Origin: Malania oleifera
Taxonomy: Eukaryota > Streptophyta > Magnoliopsida > Santalales > Ximeniaceae
Direction of reading: 5' to 3'
DNA: 64,000 nucleotides
Assembly: GCF_029873635.1 (NCBI RefSeq)
Contig: NC_080418.1
Coordinates: 13,433,562-13,497,561, forward strand
The position numbers were made by a program, and so were the translations under genes. The notes beneath the pieces are model-generated. The model was not told the DNA's origin. It did not search any database and saw only the letters and a list, made by a program, of their open reading frames with translations. Of this stretch, positions 46,445-56,536 are shown piece after piece; position 1 is the first letter of the stretch, and the number at the start of each line of letters is the position of its first letter.

Positions 46445-46985
46445 CATTGACGGACCCGAACTTGACTACTTAAAAAAAAATGGGACTCAATTAAAATTCA
46501 CCGGGACTGAATTAAAAATACTGAGACTTGATTAAAAATATCGAAACTCGATTTACAATATCGGGACACAATTAAAAATACTGGGACTCGATTTAAAATA
46601 CCGGGACTTGACTTTAAATACCAAGACTCGACTTAAGACACCGGGAATCGACTTAAGATATCGGGACTCGACTTAAAAAAATCGGGACTTGATTGGAAAA
46701 CATACCGGGACTCAGTAAAAAACACCGGGATTCAGTGAAAACATCGGGACTCATTTAACACGTACCGAAACTCGATAAAAATACCGAGACTCGGCAAAAA
46801 CACCATGACTAACCTTAAGACACCGGGACTCATCGAACACATACTTGGACTCGGTAAAAACACTAGGGCTCGACAAAAATATCGGGACTCAACTTAAGAC
46901 ATCGAGACTCATCGAACACATACCGGGACTCTGTAAAAATACCGGGACTCGATATAAATACCTACTAAACTTAAGACACCGATAT
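46445..46985. repeat. 20-bp tandem array in Ogre 5' LTR
   Basis: Same array as at 16250-16790 ('accgggactcgacttaaga' units), here with more exact CGGGAC words. On the minus strand it begins about 105 bp inside the LTR. Confidence 0.85.
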
Positions 46986-47361
46986 TCAATTGGGTTTCTC
47001 AAAAAGGGTCCTCCGATTTCCGGGGCTCAAAGTCAGCTTTTATTGTGACGGGTCCTCTTGGGGAGGCCTAGTTAAAATTGGGGTGTCGACAGACATGCTA
47101 TTGGCAAGAATACTCAGCAAGAGATTGAGCAATTGCTTACGCATGCTAGTTCATAGGATTATGAGACTTAATTAGTATTCAAAAATATCTTTGCAAGATA
47201 TTCTCAACTAAACAAACTTTTATAAGGACAAGTTTTTAACCAGTTAGTATTTTAACATTTTACAAACTTGGTCCTTATTTTAGTTAAACATGGTCAAGCA
47301 CCCAAATAAATGTTTTAAAACAAGTGCTTAGATGGTTTTCTGAAAAAAGGGTTGGCTACAG

Positions 47362-47552
47362 AAAACTGGCGATGGTTTGAAGTGTGCCATGAAAATCGGC
47401 GACGGTTTGAGTGGAGACTACTGTCCTCACAGAAAACCGGTGACGATTTGGAGAGTGCATAAGAAAATTGACGACGATTTGAGTCGAGACCACTGTCTTT
47501 ACAGAAAATCGTCGACGGTTTCTAGAATGATTAGGAAAATCATCAACAGTTT
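47362..47552. promoter_or_regulatory. 17-bp motif array with 31/41-bp alternation
   Basis: Six copies of a near-palindrome of the form AAAAYCGtcGACGGTTT start at 47362, 47392, 47433, 47464, 47505 and 47536: spacings 30, 41, 31, 41, 31. The best copy is 'aaaatcgtcgacggttt' (47505). The TATA box (47660-47667) lies 108 bp downstream. It belongs to the right piece of the solo LTR 13839-48822. Confidence 0.85.
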
Positions 47553-47896
47553 CTGGCAGAGACAAAATGCATTAAATGAGTCTAAAATGGCCTGTTATCA
47601 TTTTGTCTTGGCTCAATAAATGCCCAATGGCTACCAAACGATTAGTTCGTCCCCTTGGCTATAAATACAACCCTTCAACATTTATTTAAAACATTGATTG
47701 AGCATTTATTGTTAATGAAGTTAGTTGAAGCATTCATTCTCATTTCCACTTGCTCAAAACTCTCTTGCTACTCATTTTTGTCTACATATCACTTGCTGAA
47801 AGAGAGTAGTGTGAGGTTTATACTTGTATCATCAACTCAAGTAGGAGCATTCTACATTGTATCTACTTGCTTTCAAATTATTGGGAGGTTCTTTGT

Positions 47897-48452
47897 AGGG
47901 GTGAGCAAACGGTTGGTTCAATTAAATTCGGGTAATTAACAAAAAATTCGGTTAAATAATACTATTAACCGAACCGACTGAATTGACGAAGGACACCGAA
48001 CCGACCCCGACCGAATTGCCCATTTGGGTAATTTGATTAACTGATTTTAACCGAAATCATTTAAAATTAATTCCTAGAAATATAATACAATTATAAATTT
48101 TTTTTTAAAACCAAATCCATCTTAATTAAATACCTTATTTATTAATTTTATTAATGAAAATAATATTTTACCATAGAACAAAGAATCCAAATAGGTTAAT
48201 TAAACTCCTTAATGCACTTGCATAAGCAAAATTTATATTCACAAATTATATTTAAAATCTAATTAATTAGTAATTCGGTTAGTCGGTTAACCGAAATCTT
48301 TTTTACCCTTAACCGAACCGAAACCAATTAACCGAAATTTTGCAGAATTATAACCGAACCGACCGAACTGGGATTTTTACCTGAACTGAACCGACCAATT
48401 TCGGCCGGTCAATTCGGTTAATTTGGTTTTCACCAAATTATGCTCACCCTTA
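47897..48452. mobile_element. MITE with 9-bp target duplication (Mutator type)
   Basis: The 556-bp segment is flanked by GTTCTTTGT on both sides (47888-47896, 48453-48461). Its ends are inverted: AGGGGTGAGCA at the left, TGCTCACCCTTA at the right. Inside, 'attcggttaa' and 'ttaaccgaa' words form a large foldback. There is no coding capacity. The 9-bp duplication points to Mutator-like transposase mobilisation. It is inserted in the solo LTR downstream of its promoter. Confidence 0.8.
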
Positions 48453-48822
48453 GTTCTTTGTGAGCCATTAAAATGTGCTTCTTGGTGAAGACCACGGTAG
48501 AACTCTTGGTGAGCAGTTGGATTGTAAAGGTTTCTCCGCCAGTGAAGGAGGGTTGCTTAGTGGATCTGGGGAATCCTTGAGTCGGTCTTAAGGCGTGGAC
48601 ATAGGCTTGGTGTCAAACCACGTTAATATCACCGTGTTAAGCTTTTCTTATCCTTCATTTTTCATATTGCTTGCTTGTTATTATTTGCCTTGAAAATAAA
48701 CTGTGATATAATACTCTTGTATCTTACCAAGATAATTTTGTGATTGTAGAAAATTTTCATATCCGTGAAAAGTGTGTAGAACGTCTATTCACCCTCCTTT
48801 TAGACGCGCACTCGGGTCGACA

Positions 48823-49600
48823 TATATGTATACTTAGTTCAGTTCGGTTTGGTTCAATCGATTTTTTAAAGGTCAAACCAAAATTGAACCGATAGATTCA
48901 GTTCTTCATTTTTCTAAATCAAATCGAATCGATTCACCTGTAAAATCACTAGTTTTGGTCCAGTTAGGATGGTGTGATCGATTTTTTCCATTTCAATCGA
49001 TTTTATTACAACCTAAGATTCCCCCTATGGCAAACTACCTAAAACACACGTACAACAATCAATAAATTTTCTTAAATACCCCTATAACTACCAATAACTA
49101 CCAAAAACTATAAAAAACTTTCAAAATAATCTTATAAGCACCCACAATTACCTAAAGTGTTCCAAAGTTATGAAAGCCCACACTAGTAGGCAATAAAACT
49201 TATTAGAGTGATTTGCATTTAAACATCATTGAGATATTGTATAAACAATGCACATAGATATTATGTACAAATTTATATACCTATATAATTAAACTTAATA
49301 TCATACAAAAAATTAAACTCATATAAATTATAAATTTACTATAATTTATATTTAAATTAAGATTGTAATAGGTGCTCCATCAGACCATCACTAGTAATTT
49401 GCTCCATTTCTAGCAATTCAAATTTTTTTTTAACATCACAGAATTCACGTAATTGTCCTATTATTACTTAATAAATATTTAAAATATTGGCGTCATATTT
49501 ATGCGTAGAGAGATAGGGTATAAAACAAATTTTGTTTATTTATATATTTATTTTTTGTTGGGATTTTGGGACGACCTTTATCGGACGGTTAGGTTTTGCT
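48823..49600. other. AT-rich intergenic sequence
   Basis: Starts with the TATAT target duplication and 'ttcagttcggtttgg' words like those left of 13839. Beyond 49020 it has AT-rich sequence with no recognisable gene or repeat. Confidence 0.5.
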
Positions 49601-49604
49601 GGGT

Positions 49605-49910
49605 GTAGAGGTATATATTTGAACATTTTAGGGTTTTTTCTTCCATCATTTGATTCATTTCCATTCGGCCGAGGAACGCAGTTGTGATTTCCTCTTTCTC
49701 TGGATTCAGTCTTTTGTTCTCAGTTTCATCTGCTGCAGGTGACGGTTTCCTTTTACGATGGCAATCTCTTTTGTGGTTTTCTTTGAATTTTCACCACCAA
49801 TCTGCTCATTGATTTGTGTACTGCCAGGTTCCCCGGTCTTCTCTCTCGTTATCCATCAATCCTTTGCAGTTGAACGTGAGTTTGGGCTCGTTCTCTTTTT
49901 TGGTATTTTG
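49605..49910 (+). promoter_or_regulatory. Possible promoter and 5' leader of the DCD gene
   Basis: A TATA-like 'gtatatattt' (49611-49620) is followed by a C/T-rich, less AT-biased stretch typical of plant leaders ('cttccatcat', 'cattcggccgagg'). Candidate splice donors follow at 49739 (ctgcag/gtgacg) and 49876 (gaac/gtgag). The nearest fitting acceptor before the DCD start codon is at 55183-55184 (tatcttatag). The link to the DCD exon is inference; an independent non-coding transcript is possible. Confidence 0.4.
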
Positions 49911-50544
49911 ATTATTATGCTATTTGATTGACGAATTATTCGTGGGATGCTGTGATTATCTGTGAGGTTTATTTTATCGATTGATATTAAAATTGACATT
50001 AGGGTTTGTGGGTAATGGAAGAGTTTAGCTTCATTCTGCTTTTATTTTCACGATTCCTGTTCGTTGTTTCTTTGATATTCTACGAACCTTCATTTGCTTA
50101 GGGTTTTGCTGTTGAATCTGCTCGTCAGGGCCTCTTTTTGTATGTTGCATAAAATGTGGTGTTTTCATAATAGTACGTACTACAAGTCTACAAGCATACG
50201 CAGACTTGGCTCTCTGCGTGTCTGTTTGAGTGCATCTGTGGCCTTTTTTACTTTTTTCTTTTTGGGGTTTTGGGGGGGGGGGGGGAGGGGAGAGGAGGTT
50301 GTTAATGTTATAATGTTTTTGGAAAGATTAATTTGCTGCTTGGGAGCATAGATTTCGGACCTTAGATTTAGATTTGGATAAATTTTAATGCAATTTTATA
50401 TTACATCTCATCCAAATCCAATGCAAATACAAATCCAAGCCTCTCCAAACATAAGGTTAAGGCAGAATGCCCAAAGACGAGTCTGAGTGTGCCATGGTTG
50501 AAAGATTGGAATACATGTTCAGTGTTTTTTGTTAATTTAGATGA

Positions 50545-51590
50545 ACATCTTTGATCTGTAATTTCCATTATGCGGATGTTAATTCTGAAAAAAAGCATAG
50601 AGAATGCCCTAAATTTGTTCTACGTTTATCTGGGCTGCAATCTCCTAGATCTATTATTTTCACTTCTGGGATCCCTGAGACTGCAGAGCAGGAAAGTATT
50701 CAGATTCTAGGTGTTTCTGTAGGAGCTCTACCTTTGAGATATCTTGGTTACCCATTGGCTGCAAGAAGGGTCAGTAAGAAAGATTGTTAGAAGCTTGTAG
50801 AAAAGATTTCTTTTAGGATTTGCAGCCGGATTTTTAAGCATTTTTTTATACTTAAGGGTCACAGAAGTTAAATCTTTGCTGAATTTCTCTCTAAACCTTG
50901 TCCGCAAGGTGTCAAGGACTCAATTCTTTGGCAGATTTCACCTTCAGGTTCTTTTACATTCAACTCAGCCTGGGACTTCTGGGCTCTGAGGGAAAAGAAT
51001 CCTTCATGACATGGTATTTTACTGTCTGGTTTAAACCAATGCTCAGAGATGTGCTTTAATCTGCTGGCTAGCTTCTTGGAATAGACGTGACCCTTGATAG
51101 ACTGCTTGCCTGGACATGGGTTAACTTTGTTGCATGCTTGTCCTGCCTAGAAGGCTCAGTGAGTTTATTAGAGACATTTATCAGAAGGTTACTGCGGCAC
51201 TTAATTTCCCTAGGTTGTTTTCTTGCTGTGGTGAAGAGTTTCTCTCAATTTCCTAAGTAACAGTCCATTAGTGGTCATTTGCTAGTTAGCCTGGGCTGTC
51301 TCTCTCTACCCTGTTTGGAAAGCTAGAAATCAGTTTTGTTATAGAACTCATCTTTTGTTCTTGATGCCCTTTTAGGTTGATGCTCTTATTTTAGGAGGTC
51401 CAGCAAAATCTAGAAATGCAGTTTTGTTTCAAAAACTCTTTTTTTGCTCTTTTTGATGTTAGGGGTCTGAAGCCTTTGTTTTAGGAGAGGTGTAGCTTAT
51501 TTTAAACGGGAAGGATCTGTTAGCCTTTTCTTTGTTGTTATGTTTTTCCCTATGAGCTAATGTATCTTTTCTTACCTCCTGAAAAAATTG
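50545..51590 (+). mobile_element. L1-type LINE remnant (end of reverse transcriptase)
   Basis: Broken frames read FTSGIPETAEQESIQILGV, LPLRYLGYPLAARRVSKKD, then KISFRICSRIFK, VKDSILWQISPSGSFTF and NSAWDFWALREK. These are the post-palm part of plant L1 reverse transcriptase ('LG...LPVRYLGVPL' and the 'W..S.SG.FSVKSAW' motif ahead of the zinc-binding zf-RVT region). Many stops. Likely inside the leader intron of the DCD gene. Confidence 0.75.
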
Positions 51591-52594
51591 AACAACTTTC
51601 TTTCAATCTTAGGATTCTCCCCACTTGGACACACAGCATGTGGCACTTGCCTTCTTTTAGGCTCCCTTATGTACAAAGTTTGGTTTTCATTACCCAAAGA
51701 AAATTTGACTTGCGACGCATGTGCATGCACTTCTTAATAGACAGAGGTTCTTCTTTGGTCTCAATACATGAAAATAGATGTACCTGTTTGCTGTTAACAT
51801 TAAGAATTTAAGATAAAATATAATTTTTATTGTTAAAAGAAATTCTATGCGACATTCAGAAAACTGTGTAGGGGAATTAGAACTCGAATGGGTCTTCATT
51901 CTTTTAGAAAATCAAAGAAAAACACCAAGGGAGGGTGAAATTTGGAGCTCAAAAAAGCTGTAAATGAATGGTTATTGGGAGTTATTCTTCTTCGAACTTT
52001 AATTCGAGCAATTCAATCATATTTTATCTCAGTGACTTAGTCTCCATTGCTGCTAATAACAAGTCATTTCTCATGGTGATCGGTTTTGGCCTTCCATTAG
52101 TTATTATTAGTTTCTAGTGATGGATTTGTTTTCTTTTTTTTTAGGGCTTAGATCATGTAGTTCGGTGGTTACATTCTATAACGCCACAACTTTATTTAAC
52201 TTTTAATTTGAAATAATGGTACAATTATTTTGACTCAATACTCAAAATTGACTTAGGTTTGAGCCTTTGCACTTTTCTAATAATGCCAGTTTTGGTTATC
52301 AAAAACTATGCGTTTAGTTTAGGAAGGAACTTGATTTAGGTACCAAGAATCGACGAGTTCTTTAAATAAATTAAATATTCAATTTTAGACGCAAGAGTAA
52401 TAATACAAAGTTTTGATGGTGTGGTAAAAAGGTGATTTTATTTTATGTAATGATCATATGGTAAAAATGTGCTCTTCTTAGTCCCTACATTTCTCATCAT
52501 TTTTGCCATTTAGTGTTAGACTAAAGCATAAAAAATGTTGACATGGATAATGATAAGATACTTAATTTGTTCCGCTATGTCCTTCTCTCTTTGA

Positions 52595-53235
52595 AGTTGT
52601 GTTCGGAAGGCCAAGATTCCATCCAAAGTCATGGCTTTTCAAGATCCCTTCCAAGGTCAAGGCTTTTGTTTGGTTAGTATTCTTAATAGTTTTAACACCA
52701 AGAACTTGCCAAATTGTTACACATAGGAGGCTACAACCGTTGCACAAGGTTTTATGTCCTGATGCATGTTCATGTGCTTTAGTGTTGGGTAACAATCGTT
52801 ACCCAACAATAATCTTTTCTTGCATTATGTAGTGACTTGGAGCTTTTGAAGTAAGTTATTTGGTCTGTTCAGTTGTTATTGGGTGTGCCCAAGCTTGTTG
52901 AAGACTTTCATTCACTTCTTTTAGAGGCTTTGGGAGGCATATGAATGCTAGTAGATCGTGGGCTTGTGTGGTCTTACGAGGTGTTTGGGGTATATGATTG
53001 TAGAGGAATGGTCATATTTTTTAGGTTCTTTGTTTGTTCTTTCACTTTGATTGTGTTTTTTGGCTACCTTTGCAAGCTTATGTTGATTTGGGTTTGTTCT
53101 TGTAGTTTTCTATTTTCTTCTGTCTGTATGTAATCTTCTTTTGTTTTTATTAGGAGGACATCACATCACCCTATCCTACTCATATTTTTTCTTTCTTCTG
53201 ATATAATTTCTTTTCTCCCCCTATAATAATAATAA
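52595..53235 (+). mobile_element. Second L1-type LINE 3' end
   Basis: Frames contain IPSKVKAFVWLVFLIVL (52640-52690), LQPLHKVLCPDACSCALV and later W-rich broken pieces to about 53130. They match the zf-RVT segment (usually KVKAFVWLVxxxRLNTNDLLQ...P...CxLC) and tail of plant L1 elements. It ends near 53235 in 'ataataataaaaag', a plausible tail. Its relationship to the upstream remnant is unclear: it overlaps it in function, so it is a separate insertion. Confidence 0.65.
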
Positions 53236-53635
53236 AAAGTAAAGACACTATTGTTGGTGTTGTTACAAACATGGGCATGGGAGGAAATCAAGTTTGATGT
53301 GGGACTGTGACACGCATCCAATTCATTTTCTCATTTATCAAATCTTAATGTGGTTTTTTCCGATTGTCCTTGTTTTGTTTTTTTTTTAAATCTTAATCCG
53401 TAGTTCCTTTCACTCTCTTAAACCTTGATCCTTTTTTCTTCTCTATTTTTGTCAAAAATTTTATGTTCTTTTTCCTTGTTATTAAAATGTTAGGCATTTT
53501 GTAAAGTAACTTTGTCAAGGTTAACTCATGGAGAGTAACAAAAAGCATCAACTCTTGCGATGTGGTGTTAGTTGTATGAATTGCTATTCCCATATTGCTT
53601 TTTTCTCGATAAAATTTATGCGTGCAATTTAAGAT

Positions 53636-53735
53636 GGCACGGTATTGGTTCAGTGGTAATGTACTCATCACACCCTCCTTTTAGGCAGGGTTCTAATCTC
53701 ACCATTCCTTCCCCTAGTTAACTATATCCCAAAAA
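53636..53735 (+). mobile_element. tRNA-derived SINE head (candidate)
   Basis: A box A-like 'tggttcagtggt' (53647-53658) and a box B-like 'gggttctaatct' (53687-53698) are spaced about 40 bp apart, as in tRNA-derived SINE promoters. The 3' body and tail are not evident and no target duplication was found. It cannot fold as a tRNA gene. Pol III activity is speculative. Confidence 0.45.
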
Positions 53736-53739
53736 AGTG

Positions 53740-55184
53740 TTTAATTAAATAACATTATGTTCTTATATACTAAAATTTTTATTTGTTGAACTTCGAAAAA
53801 TGCTTGAGATCCTTAAAATGCTAGACTGACACCTTGTTTTTTTAGATTCAAATGTTAATTTTCTAATTGATAGAATCTTTCTATAGTCTCGAAAACCTTT
53901 TAATGATTCAAGATAATATACTAGCTTTGACAACATGCCATAGGGAACCCAAAATGTGCATATCCTCAACGCCCCTGCTTGCAAACAATGTTTGGAAAAT
54001 GCTCTTGAGACTTGCCTTAAGATGAGGCATGCTTCAAATACCTCAAACAGGTCAATTCAATGTGGATGGAGGCTTACACATTTGCACAAAAGGCACGTCC
54101 TCACTAATTGAGGCTTATGCATTTTGGGGGTGTGAATCTTGAGTCAGATTTGGTTAGACAATTTTTACCACATTTTTATATAGAACCCTTGAATCTTAAT
54201 CTTTCTAAGGAAAACTTTTAGTTGCATGTGAAAGTAGTTTGAACTTTACTCTTGAACCCTTTTCTAAGAAAAATTGGTAGTTGCATGTTAGATTGTGGAA
54301 ATAATTTGGACTTTGTAGTGTTGTAACTATCTCGGGCAGTTTATGTAGTGAATTCAAGTTAGTATTTTCTTAATGTCCAAAAAGTAATTTACAAATTATT
54401 TTTTATTTTTTTAAATTTATTTGTAATTTTCTTAATTATTTTTTTATTTTGTAAACATGTAATTGTTTACATATTTTTATCTAAAAAAATAAAATTGTCA
54501 AAAGGATGAAGCCTCAATTTAAGCTTTTGCACCTAGCCTTATAAGAGTAAAAAAATGCCTTTGCCTCTAAGAGTATTACTTGTAACAAGGACTTAAGATT
54601 ATTTTTTTGTTCTTTGGAGGTAGAGGTCTTGTAGTTTCTCAAGTTTCACAAACCTCATTGAACATTTATTTATTAGTGCTAATAAACTTTTTTTTTTTTT
54701 TAAATTTTCACCATCAATATAGAAATAAAAAGTGTGCTGCTTCTCAACTTGTTTTCGATTCAAAATGATAATTTTGCCTTTTTTTGATTTATTAAAAAGC
54801 GATGAAGTTGCACCTATTTGAATTTTTTTTTTATAAAATTTTGGAACTTTTTCTTTTGGAGAGGGGGAGGGGGTTGAGACACTTTAAGCCCTTGAGCAAC
54901 ATTTGACATGGAATGGCAAGGTATGTGGTAGTATCAATGAACAAAAAAGAGTTCTATTTTTGTATAAAAAATGTTGAGATGGTACCTACATATGCCATAA
55001 AATCATATCTCTCCCTTTTATTCTGTACTCTATCATTTTGGGGGTAGGGGAATTAGCTAAAGACTAGGTTCCCATTACACTTATTTCAAGCTACTAGCAA
55101 GACTTTAAAGACACAATGCCACAATTTGACTGTGGTTCTTGTGGTTGCAATATCTCTTACACCTTCTTGGTTTATATCTTATAG
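53740..55184. other. Presumed leader intron, no further feature
   Basis: AT-rich with runs of T and no open frame of interest. A polypyrimidine stretch and 'tatcttatag' at 55171-55184 give a good splice acceptor 28 bp before the DCD start codon. Confidence 0.4.
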
Positions 55185-55212
55185 GCCTTTCTTTGTGATC
55201 ACCTAAGTGACC

Positions 55213-55773
55213 ATGGCAAATAAAGGCAAGGATGAGGGCTCTAAATCAATACTTGAAAAGAATGATTCAGGTAATAATGTTGAAACTAAGGCAACTATAT
55301 CTGAGCTCGTGAACATGAATGTTGAAGACCCCACTACTATTGTCAAGGGTGAAGATAAGGAAGAGAATAAAAAAGAAGAGGTGAATAATGAACAACTTTC
55401 TAGAGAAAATTCCAAGGGAAAGGTTAAGAAGTTGAGGAAAAGGAAAAAGAAGAATACGACATCGGGGAACACGAATACGGTGGTTGCTATTGATGTAAAG
55501 AAGCCTGAGTCTTCAACCAAGAAGGCTAAGAAGAGGGTTGAGGGCTCAGGAATGATATTTATGTGCAGTTCAAAGACAAAGAAAGATTGCTATCGTTATA
55601 AAGTTTTAGGGTTGCCTGCAAGCAAGAAAGACGTGGTATCAAAGGTTTATAAAGGCATGCGGCTTTTTTTGTTTGATATTGATTTGAGGTTGATGTATGG
55701 AATCTACAAAGCTACAGCGCCGGGAGGCTACAATATTGAGCCAAAGGCTTTCAAGTCGGTTTTCCCATCTCAG
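55213..55773 (+). CDS. DCD-domain protein, first coding exon
   Basis: The start ATG (gaccATGGC) follows a splice acceptor by 28 bp. 187 codons are open to CAG/gttagt, a phase-0 splice donor. Residues 1-68 are acidic and low-complexity; 69-80 (GKVKKLRKRKKK) and 103-108 (KKAKKR) look like a bipartite nuclear signal. From residue 113 comes a DCD (Development and Cell Death) domain: GMIFMCSSKTKKDCYRY, VLGLPASKK, GMRLFLFDIDLRLMYGIYKA and FKSVFPSQ. The domain is usually about 130 residues, so its last third, beginning VRF, must be in the next exon, which was not found in the remaining 8 kb. DCD proteins are plant-specific and linked to stress and cell-death responses. No stop codons; likely a live gene or recent fragment. 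Translation through the donor would end at 55860. Confidence 0.85.
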
Positions 55774-56536
55774 GTTAGTGTTCTTCTAATGAAAATATTA
55801 TTTTTTATGTTCTTTTGTTTAATAAATCGAGATACATGTTTTTTTGTGCAAGTATTATGAGAAGCAAATTCTCGTGTTACTAATTAACTCTTGCACAGAG
55901 AGCATTTGTTTTGTAGTTTATAGTATTTTGTTACATGAGTCTCGTAGTTTTAAACTAGAGGTGTTTGATTGCACCTCTTGATGTCCTTTTAATGCGTTCA
56001 AATTGGTAAGACATCACCCCTAACCCAATGCTGCTCTTAATCGTTAGAAGATCAGTCTACAAATTTATGACTTGATTAATTGATGAGCTCTTAAATCTTT
56101 TCAAATATCAAATAGCTTCAAAGTCTATGTGCTTTTTGACAGGATGTGTGATATTGTAGGCTTATTTGGTGATAGTGGAACACTTAGATCCAATTTTAGA
56201 TGACAAAAACATCTAATTACTTGGTTGCGTGTAGGAACGTTTTATTTTATGTTGCTCAATTTTTATGTTTTTATTTGTGTTATATTTGGCCAACTTCGAA
56301 GTCATGAAAGTTAAATATGTCGAGTTATTTGGGAACATATTTCTACATCTTTGAAACCAAAACATATGCCAAATGTATCTAATGTAGTCAATCTTAAAAG
56401 CCTTTTTGTGTGGGATTGGTTGTATAAGCCTTTTTCTACCCGTAGTGGTTAAAGTTGCAAGGCCCCAGGTACATTGAGGGAACAAAAGGGTGCCTTGAGC
56501 CTAGGTGTGAGGTGAAGGCATGCACCAGAGGACTAA
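55774..56536. other. Presumed intron after the DCD exon
   Basis: Donor gttagt at 55774. AT-rich sequence without frame or repeat that could be recognised. Confidence 0.5.

Larger units (their letters stand above)
14114..47091 (-). mobile_element. Ogre/Tat-like element, non-autonomous, heavily nested
   Basis: On the minus strand: 5' LTR 47091-38059 (with two inserts), primer-site zone 38058-38041, leader, gag remnant 36815-35895, long non-coding region, tandem-repeat array 19540-17150, purine tract next to the 3' LTR, and 3' LTR 16895-14114. GGCAT (14109-14113) and GACAT (47092-47096) form an imperfect target duplication. The LTR start (TGTCGACACCCC), the 'ggtattagcacc' block and the gag motifs match the Ogre/Tat lineage. 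No reverse transcriptase, RNase H or integrase was found between gag and the 3' LTR once the inserts are removed, so it would have needed a helper. Confidence 0.75.
38059..47091 (-). repeat. 5' LTR of the Ogre-like element, with two inserts
   Basis: The pieces are 38059-38607, 42331-43453 and 45689-47091. On the minus strand it starts TGTCGACACCCC (47091) and ends GTCGCAACA (38059). Collinear with 14114-16895, except that about 540 bp matching 14660-15190 are missing at the Tekay-relative junction and about 800 bp (42610-43440) have no counterpart in the other LTR. Inserts: 38608-42330 and 43454-45688. Confidence 0.75.
13839..48822 (+). mobile_element. Copia-type solo LTR split by the Ogre nest
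   Basis: The left piece (13839-14113) begins TGTTAGCCC. The right piece (47092-48822) ends GGGTCGACA. TATAT precedes 13839 and follows 48822, giving a target duplication. Joined length is about 2.0 kb before subtracting the MITE at 47897-48452. The right piece has a TATA box (CTATAAATAC, 47659-47668) with a 17-bp motif array before it, and an end zone ('gaatccttgag', 'gcgtggacatagg') homologous to the LTRs at 1-587 and 43454-45688. A solo LTR is inferred, since no gag-pol of this family is attached. Confidence 0.75.

Noticed and set aside
50264-50284. G-rich run, possible G-quadruplex
   Set aside because: A single G homopolymer in non-coding sequence; no supporting context and prone to sequencing error.
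55203-55520. 105-residue minus-strand frame
   Set aside because: It is the antisense shadow of the DCD exon.
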